Positions 63,877 to 64,000 of a stretch of DNA of 64,000 nucleotides are shown here, one piece after another. The notes beneath the pieces are model-generated. The model was not told the DNA's origin, searched no databases, and saw only the letters and a list, made by a program, of their open reading frames with translations. This stretch comes from an uncultured Lachnospiraceae bacterium. GTDB taxonomy: Bacteria; Bacillota; Clostridia; Lachnospirales; Lachnospiraceae. Positions within the stretch are counted from its first letter, which is position 1. Each line of letters starts with the position of its first letter. Where the stretch lies: NCBI GenBank assembly GCA_910586715.1, contig CAJUJG010000012.1, positions 12,612 through 76,611 on the forward strand, written 5' to 3'. Made by a program: the position numbers and the translations under genes.

Positions 63877-64000
63877 TCACTTCCCAGTCACCCAGTAATC
63901 ATAGTAAGCCCTGCCATGTTCGCCAACCAGCGGCTCCTCCGATTGTACAAAGCCCATTTTCTTTAGCGCCGCGATCCGGTCAACCGCATAGACTGCCGCC
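63877..64000 (-). CDS. C-terminal end of an unidentified protein (runs off the window)
   Basis: The last 40 codons of a minus-strand gene reach a TGA at 63877-63879. The visible end reads 'VDRIAALKKMGFVQSEEPLV' and then 'GRAYYDYWVTGK'. This is compatible with the C-terminus of an acetyltransferase, but too short for assignment. A hairpin at 63708 follows it. Confidence 0.55.
   Translation of the reverse strand, partial: AAVYAVDRIAALKKMGFVQSEEPLVGEHGRAYYDYWVTGK

Overview
The window looks like chromosome from a spore-forming, Gram-positive anaerobe of the Clostridia, most likely a Lachnospiraceae member. This is inferred from spoIIID, an Agr-type peptide quorum system, Bce-type antibiotic sensing, a paired glgC/glgD, many cyclic-di-GMP genes, strong AGGAGG ribosome sites, and a SAM-I riboswitch on metK. 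No rRNA, tRNA, CRISPR array or intact transposase was seen.

Layout. 1-5.9 kb: three tandem paralogous lipoproteins of unknown function, the first cut by the window edge. 6-10.5 kb: two ABC exporter half-transporters divergent from an AraC regulator. 10.5-12.4 kb: a fourth, different lipoprotein with Asp-rich repeats. 12.7-17.2 kb: a complete Bce-like peptide-antibiotic module (response regulator, kinase, ATPase, permease) with inverted repeats upstream of both transcription units. 17.4-21 kb: gamma-carbonic-anhydrase-like protein, SpoIIID, a MarR/MATE efflux operon, and a hemolysin III homologue. 21.2-30.4 kb: glgCD flanked by two GGDEF proteins and a large sensor with a degenerate GGDEF and an intact EAL domain. 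30.5-38.2 kb: aconitase-family hydratase, RmuC, and a hybrid sensor kinase.

38.5-45.2 kb is an AT-rich accessory segment. It holds an XRE regulator, agrB, a 38-residue agrD with no cysteine whose peptide would close through a serine (lactone), a convergent agrC/agrA pair, a second XRE-type regulator, and a type I restriction-modification locus reduced to fused remnants of hsdM and hsdR. 45.6-49.7 kb: a two-component system plus ABC transporter whose regulator carries a 17-base poly-A tract at its 5' end, then a small lipoprotein. 49.8-64 kb: metK with its riboswitch, murA, an M23 peptidase, an XRE-cupin regulator, a flavin-reductase-like protein, a coiled-coil membrane protein, a small (p)ppGpp synthetase, an AAA ATPase, hsp20 under a CIRCE element, and a MoxR-DUF58-DUF4129-like operon.

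Features that ordinary gene calling would miss: the serine agrD; a roughly 63-bp palindromic repeat present twice in full and once as a fragment, each time directly downstream of an intrinsic terminator (or terminator-like hairpin) and in the same orientation; the A17 tract in the response regulator; a compact array of four perfect hairpins at 22994-23099; and the deletion that joins hsdM to hsdR.
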